In this document: positions 5,490 to 8,636 of the stretch, one piece after another
How positions within the stretch are numbered: position 1 is the first letter of the stretch
How the letters are laid out: every line of letters begins with the position of its first letter
Assembly (NCBI GenBank): GCA_947178015.1
Contig: CAMWWW010000083.1
Coordinates: forward strand, 1-8,636
Direction: 5' to 3'
Origin: an uncultured Clostridia bacterium
GTDB lineage: Bacteria > Bacillota > Clostridia > Lachnospirales > Lachnospiraceae
Length of the DNA stretch: 8,636 nucleotides
Made by a program: the position numbers and the translations under genes
Notes under the pieces: model-generated
The model's database searches: none
The model's input: the letters and a program-made list of their open reading frames with translations, nothing else
What the model was told of the DNA's origin: nothing

Positions 5490-6501
5490 TGCTGTTCTCC
5501 TTTTCTGTATTTTCCTCCGACTCCTTCTTCTTAAAGAAGGTTCTCTTTTTCTCCTGCTTTGCAGGAGCCTTGTCGTTCGTCAGCTCAAGGAATACCTCCT
5601 CCAAGGACATATTCGAAGATTTCATCATCATAATCGGACATTTTGCCTCGCTGAATTTATAGAAAAGCTCTTCCCTCACATCAATATTCTGCGGAGACTT
5701 CACCACAATATCGACGCAGTCGGGCTCTGCGGAATTGTGTACCTCCACACTGTCTATATCGGGCAGCGTCGACACCATCTCCCGGATCATAGTCTTATTG
5801 CCCTTTACGGTCAGATCCAACACATTGGAACCTAACATCAACTTACTTAAATTATCTGGCGTATCGCTTGCCACAAGCTTTCCGTGGGCAATAATCATAA
5901 CATAATCACAGACCGCACTGATCTCAGACAAAATATGTGAGCTTAAAATTACGGTATGCTTTTTGCTCAAAGTCTTAATCAAATCACGGATCTCAATAAT
6001 CTGCTTTGGATCAAGCCCCACCGTCGGCTCGTCCAGTATAATAATCTCAGGATAACCCATAATCGCCTGCGCAAGTCCCACACGCTGGCGGTACCCTTTG
6101 GACAGATTGCGGATCAATCTCTCACAGACATCTGTAATTTTCACCAGCTTCATAATATCGGCTATCATCTGTGCGCGCTCCGACTTTGGAATCTTCTTAA
6201 GCTCTGCCACAAAATACAGATATTCCAAAGGCGTCATATCCATATACAAAGGCGGAAGCTCCGGCAGATAACCGATACACCTCTTTGCCTCCTCCGGCTC
6301 CTCAAAGATACTGTGCCCATTAATCAGCACCTCTCCCTCCGTCGCGGACAGATAACCCGTCATAATGTTCATGGTCGTAGACTTTCCGGCACCATTCGGA
6401 CCAAGAAAACCATATATCTGACCTTTTTCCACAGTAAAGCTCAAGTGATCTACCGCCACGTGATCCCCGTACTGCTTTACCAGATTTTTCACTTCTATCA
6501 A
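5473..6501 (-). CDS. ABC transporter ATP-binding protein (GldA/NatA class)
   Basis: This 342-residue ATPase energises the ABC-2 permease encoded next. Visible motifs are Walker A GPNGAGKST (34-42), the Q-loop region GYLPE with Glu at 81 in place of Gln, signature LSKGY (133-137), Walker B IIILDE (153-158), D-loop GLD (162-164) and the switch histidine H189 in SSH. Residues about 220-310 form the C-terminal domain ending in SLEEVFLELT, common in this class. Residues 311-342 add a Lys/Glu-rich charged tail. The start is TTG at 6501: AAGGAGG (6509-6515) lies 7 nt upstream, an in-frame TAA lies just above it, and the next in-frame ATG is codon 44, beyond Walker A. It is the first gene of the four-gene operon. 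The substrate cannot be read from the sequence. Confidence 0.95.
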   Translation of the reverse strand: MIEVKNLVKQYGDHVAVDHLSFTVEKGQIYGFLGPNGAGKSTTMNIMTGYLSATEGEVLINGHSIFEEPEEAKRCIGYLPELPPLYMDMTPLEYLYFVAELKKIPKSERAQMIADIMKLVKITDVCERLIRNLSKGYRQRVGLAQAIMGYPEIIILDEPTVGLDPKQIIEIRDLIKTLSKKHTVILSSHILSEISAVCDYVMIIAHGKLVASDTPDNLSKLMLGSNVLDLTVKGNKTMIREMVSTLPDIDSVEVHNSAEPDCVDIVVKSPQNIDVREELFYKFSEAKCPIMMMKSSNMSLEEVFLELTNDKAPAKQEKKRTFFKKKESEENTEKENSNEGDL

Positions 6502-6515
6502 GATGTTACCTCCTT
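6502..6515 (-). promoter_or_regulatory. Ribosome binding site deciding a TTG start
   Basis: AAGGAGG on the minus strand (6509-6515) followed by the 7-nt spacer TAACATC points to TTG at 6499-6501 as the initiation codon of the ATPase gene. The strong Shine-Dalgarno probably compensates for the weak codon. Confidence 0.8.
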
Positions 6516-6613
6516 ACCATTTGGCGCAATAATGGAATCTGCCTCTTCCCACGCTCAAATCAAAACTTATCTTATCAGATAATTGTGTCCATTCTATGAA
6601 GGAAACACACAAT

Positions 6614-6641
6614 CGAGCAGGGAAGGAATCTTCCCTGCTCG
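6614..6641 (-). terminator. Terminator hairpin after dapB
   Basis: This perfect 12-bp stem (CGAGCAGGGAAG and its complement, loop of four bases) begins one base past the dapB stop codon. On the minus strand it is followed by ATTGTGTGTTTCC, which is only moderately T-rich, so it may act as a terminator or as an mRNA 3' stabiliser. It separates the dap genes from the ABC operon. Its sequence resembles the first stem of the tandem repeats at 1541 and 1629. Confidence 0.7.
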
Positions 6642-6642
6642 C

Positions 6643-7398
6643 TTATCCGATCACTTCACTCATATCATACATGCCAGCTTCTTTTCCCTTTAAAAATTTT
6701 GCCGCCGCCAAGGCACCTTTTCCAAAAATAGCCTTAGAATATGCCGTATGTTTCAATTCAATTACCTCATCCGCACCTGCGAAGATTACCTCATGCTCTC
6801 CGACAATCGTTCCTCCCCGCACCGCGCTGATGCCAATCTCATTCTTCTTTCGCTTTTCTCTCTGCTTTGAGCGGTCATACGTATACGCATACTCCTTTGC
6901 AAGAGCCTGCTGGATCGCATCTGCAAGAGCAAGAGCCGTGCCGCTTGGTGCATCCACCTTCAAATTATGATGCTTCTCCACAATCTCTATATCAAAATCT
7001 GCCGCTGCCAAAACCTCAGCCGCCGTCTGCACAAGCTTTAATAGGATATTAACACCAAGCGACATATTTGCCGAACGAAGCACCGCCACCTGCTTGGACG
7101 CCTCATCAATCTTCTCTATCTGCTCCTTTGTATAACCCGTTCCGCACAGAACTGCCGGAACCTTCTTTCCTATCAAATAGGCAAGGAGTTCCTCTAAAAC
7201 CTGCGGAGACGAAAAATCTACAATTACGTCCGCCTCTATCTCACATTCCACAAACCTTTGAAACACCGGGTAGGAATTTTTCTGCACTCCAGAAATATCA
7301 ATCCCTGCCACAACCTCTATCTGCGCATCCTCCTCTGCAAAAGAAGTGACCACCTGCCCCATCTTGCCATTACAGCCGCACAATATAATTCTTGTCAT
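6643..7398 (-). CDS. dapB: 4-hydroxy-tetrahydrodipicolinate reductase
   Basis: DapB reduces the DapA product (4-hydroxy-tetrahydrodipicolinate) to tetrahydrodipicolinate with NAD(P)H, in the cytosolic diaminopimelate/lysine pathway. The 251-residue protein starts with the Rossmann nucleotide-binding motif GCNGKMG (8-14). CGTGY follows at 85-89. The family signature EKHHNLKVDAPSGTA (141-155) includes the catalytic HH pair (143-144), K147 and the substrate-binding GT. Length is normal. I chose ATG at 7398, giving MTRIIL. The longer frame from 7410 (ATG AGG AGG AGT ATG) would put the purine-rich Shine-Dalgarno inside the coding sequence and has only a weak site itself. It lies 17 bases after dapA and should be cotranscribed under the same riboswitch. 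NADH versus NADPH preference cannot be decided by eye. Confidence 0.96.
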   Translation of the reverse strand: MTRIILCGCNGKMGQVVTSFAEEDAQIEVVAGIDISGVQKNSYPVFQRFVECEIEADVIVDFSSPQVLEELLAYLIGKKVPAVLCGTGYTKEQIEKIDEASKQVAVLRSANMSLGVNILLKLVQTAAEVLAAADFDIEIVEKHHNLKVDAPSGTALALADAIQQALAKEYAYTYDRSKQREKRKKNEIGISAVRGGTIVGEHEVIFAGADEVIELKHTAYSKAIFGKGALAAAKFLKGKEAGMYDMSEVIG

Positions 7399-7415
7399 AC
7401 TCCTCCTCATTCCTG

Positions 7416-8306
7416 CTAGACAGTCAATAAACCATACTCCGCCAGCACTTTTCTCAATTTTTCCTGATTCTGCGGTTCCATCTCCGTGAGAGGCGCTCTA
7501 AGACCACCCACCTGAAAGCCCATCATATTCAACGCAGCCTTTACCGGAATTGGATTCACCTCGCTGAACAATGCATTGGAGAGCGGAAGTGCCTGAAGTT
7601 GCAGCTTTCTGCTCTGTTCCACATTCCCCGCCAAATACTCCGCCACAATATCATGCGTCTGTCTCGGCGCAACATTGGCAAGCACAGAGATCACACCAAT
7701 TCCTCCAAGAGAAAGGATCGGCACGATCTGATCATCATTTCCAGAATAAATATCTATCTTTCCGTCCGCCAGCGCCGCAAGCTGTGCAATCTGGCTAATA
7801 TTTCCGCTCGCCTCCTTGATGCCCACAATATTCGCGACATCAAAAGCCAGCCTTGCCGCCGTCTCAGGAAGAATATTACATCCCGTCCGGCTCGGCACAT
7901 TATAAAGAATAGCCGGAAGCTGAACAGACTCTGCTATCGCAGTAAAATGCCGGATAAGCCCATTCTGCGTCGCCTTATTGTAATACGGCGTCACCAACAG
8001 AAGACCATCCGCTCCCGCCTTTTCCGCCTCCTGTGACAGATATATGGCTGTCTCTGTACAATTGGAGCCCGTTCCCGCCACAACCGGAATTCTCCTTGCC
8101 GTCCGCTCAACCGCATAGCGGATGCACTCGATATGCTCCTCATGCGATAAAGTTGAAGATTCTCCCGTTGTACCACAGATAATAATACTGTCCGTTCCAT
8201 TCTCCACCTGAAAATCAATCAGCTCTCCCAGTTTATCATAATCCACCTGATTGTCACTGGTGAAAGGTGTGATAATCGCAACACCTGATCCCTTAAAAAT
8301 CGCCAT
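7416..8306 (-). CDS. dapA: 4-hydroxy-tetrahydrodipicolinate synthase
   Basis: DapA condenses pyruvate with aspartate semialdehyde, the first committed step to diaminopimelate and lysine. The 296-residue protein is a full-length (beta/alpha)8 barrel of normal size. It shows GTTGES (45-50) with active-site T46 and T47, Y135 in YNVPSRTG (135-142) with R140, and the Schiff-base lysine K164 in GIKEASGN. The open frame runs back to 8474, but its first 56 residues come from the riboswitch and terminator. The start MAIFKGSG at 8306 has AGGAGG 7 nt upstream and matches the family N-terminus. Expression is expected to fall when lysine is abundant, through the upstream riboswitch. In spore formers the same product also feeds dipicolinic acid synthesis. 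Confidence 0.97.
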   Translation of the reverse strand: MAIFKGSGVAIITPFTSDNQVDYDKLGELIDFQVENGTDSIIICGTTGESSTLSHEEHIECIRYAVERTARRIPVVAGTGSNCTETAIYLSQEAEKAGADGLLLVTPYYNKATQNGLIRHFTAIAESVQLPAILYNVPSRTGCNILPETAARLAFDVANIVGIKEASGNISQIAQLAALADGKIDIYSGNDDQIVPILSLGGIGVISVLANVAPRQTHDIVAEYLAGNVEQSRKLQLQALPLSNALFSEVNPIPVKAALNMMGFQVGGLRAPLTEMEPQNQEKLRKVLAEYGLLTV

Positions 8307-8390
8307 ATCTTTCCCTCCTGAATCATTGTCTCTATATTTCTTATGCATCTTATTGCATATAGTTCCTGCGCACCACACAGAAATACATAC

Positions 8391-8414
8391 AAAAACCGCC
8401 CAGAAAAAGGGCGG
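8391..8414 (-). terminator. Riboswitch-controlled intrinsic terminator in the dapA leader
   Basis: On the minus strand, stem CCGCCC/GGGCGG (8396-8414) with a 7-nt loop is followed by TTTTTGTATG. It sits 24 bases past the 3' end of the lysine aptamer and 84 bases before the dapA start, the normal place for an expression platform. The first arm can alternatively pair with GGGGCG of the aptamer (8448-8453), a possible antiterminator. Confidence 0.88.
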
Positions 8415-8438
8415 CAGGTTCACATAGCCAAAACGATC

Positions 8439-8611
8439 CTTTCGTAGCGCCCCATCATCGCTGATGACAGTCATACAGCTCTTAACTGCATGCCCAGAGA
8501 AAAAGAATCAGGAAGTACTTTCTCCCTTCGGCGTCCTCCCCTTTCGGCTATAATCTTCTATCTCCTGCATATCTTACAGCTTACTGATGAAAAACGCAAC
8601 CTCTACCAAAG
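8439..8611 (-). ncRNA. Lysine riboswitch (L-box) upstream of dapA
   Basis: This is a cis-acting mRNA aptamer that binds lysine. P1 is CTTTGGTAG (8603-8611) pairing with CTACGAAAG (8439-8447), with one G-G mismatch. Conserved L-box blocks appear in the right order: AGAGGTTGCG, CATCAGTA, AGCCGAAAGG, CGCCGAAGG, then CTGGGCATGCAG. The next helix is CATGCAG/CTGTATG, then ACTGTC and a CATCA-GCGA-TGATG hairpin, followed by GGGGCGC. The GCCGAA block occurs twice (8527-8532 and 8543-8548), as in known L-boxes. It precedes dapA and a terminator, so lysine should switch dapA-dapB off by transcription termination. Identification is from memory of the family. Confidence 0.93.
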
Positions 8612-8626
8612 TATTTTATTGTTCTT

Positions 8627-8632
8627 ACTATA
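8627..8632 (-). promoter_or_regulatory. Possible -10 box of the dap operon
   Basis: TATAGT on the minus strand matches five of six bases of the -10 consensus and would start transcription about 9 nt before the riboswitch P1 helix. The -35 lies beyond the window edge, so this cannot be confirmed. TAAAAT at 8613-8618 is a rival. Confidence 0.35.
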
Positions 8633-8636
8633 ACAT

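Noticed and set aside
6517..6535. CCATT/AATGG hairpin just upstream of the ATPase ribosome binding site
   Set aside because: Five base pairs with a 9-nt loop is within chance expectation, and no supporting regulatory motif was seen.
5956..6582. A 208-codon plus-strand open frame
   Set aside because: It is antisense to the conserved motifs of the ABC ATPase, has His/Arg/Leu-rich shadow composition and shows no recognisable domain.
7399..7410. Longer DapB start giving MRRS before MTRII
   Set aside because: Those codons are the purine-rich Shine-Dalgarno itself, and DapB proteins begin a few residues before the GxxGxMG motif.
8307..8474. N-terminal extension of DapA of 56 residues up to an ATG at 8474
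   Set aside because: The extension is translated from the riboswitch and terminator, lacks homology to DapA, and the ATG at 8306 has a perfect Shine-Dalgarno and the family N-terminus.
1..8636. Defence, phage or mobile island
   Set aside because: All recognisable genes are housekeeping, envelope or transport genes on one strand with normal spacing, and no integrase, transposase or phage gene is present.

Overview
The window reads as an ordinary chromosomal stretch of a low-to-moderate GC, endospore-forming Firmicute, most likely a clostridium of the Lachnospiraceae type. The basis is near-perfect AGGAGG ribosome binding sites, a lysine (L-box) riboswitch ahead of dapA, a CwlC-like SPOR amidase with a sigma-K-like promoter, a tRNA-Leu with anticodon AAG, and a GldA/GldF/GldG-like plus DUF4340 cluster. 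This taxonomic placement is an inference from style and gene content. Every gene I can support lies on the minus strand, so transcription runs from high to low coordinates.

Layout in transcription order. (1) 8636 to 6643 is a lysine biosynthesis unit: a lysine riboswitch aptamer (8439-8611), its intrinsic terminator (8391-8414), dapA (7416-8306) and dapB (6643-7398), closed by a strong 12-bp hairpin (6614-6641). DapA and DapB catalyse two consecutive steps from aspartate semialdehyde towards diaminopimelate and lysine. (2) 6501 to 1768 is a tightly packed four-gene operon: ABC ATPase, ABC-2 permease, GldG-like auxiliary protein and a DUF4340 protein. Junctions are 17-bp overlap, 12-bp gap and 1-bp overlap, and a terminator follows at 1712-1743. 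It looks like one membrane complex of unknown substrate. (3) 1710 to 1541 holds two tandem copies of an ~85-bp GC-rich compound hairpin repeat. (4) 1473 to 1126 is a small low-complexity lipoprotein. (5) 1031 to 270 is a cytosolic-type N-acetylmuramoyl-L-alanine amidase with a C-terminal SPOR region. A candidate sigma-K promoter lies just upstream and a hairpin terminator downstream. (6) 169 to 25 is a near-consensus sigma-A promoter driving tRNA-Leu(AAG).

No mobile element, CRISPR array, toxin-antitoxin pair or defence system is visible. The least explained items are the four-gene GldFG/DUF4340 exporter, the tandem compound hairpins (whose two copies differ by a compensatory extra base pair) and the small lipoprotein with a Gly-rich heptad. 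Three CDS starts were moved downstream from the longest open frame on ribosome binding site and family evidence: dapA, dapB and the lipoprotein. Two genes of the ABC operon start at non-ATG codons, TTG for the ATPase and GTG for the GldG-like gene.
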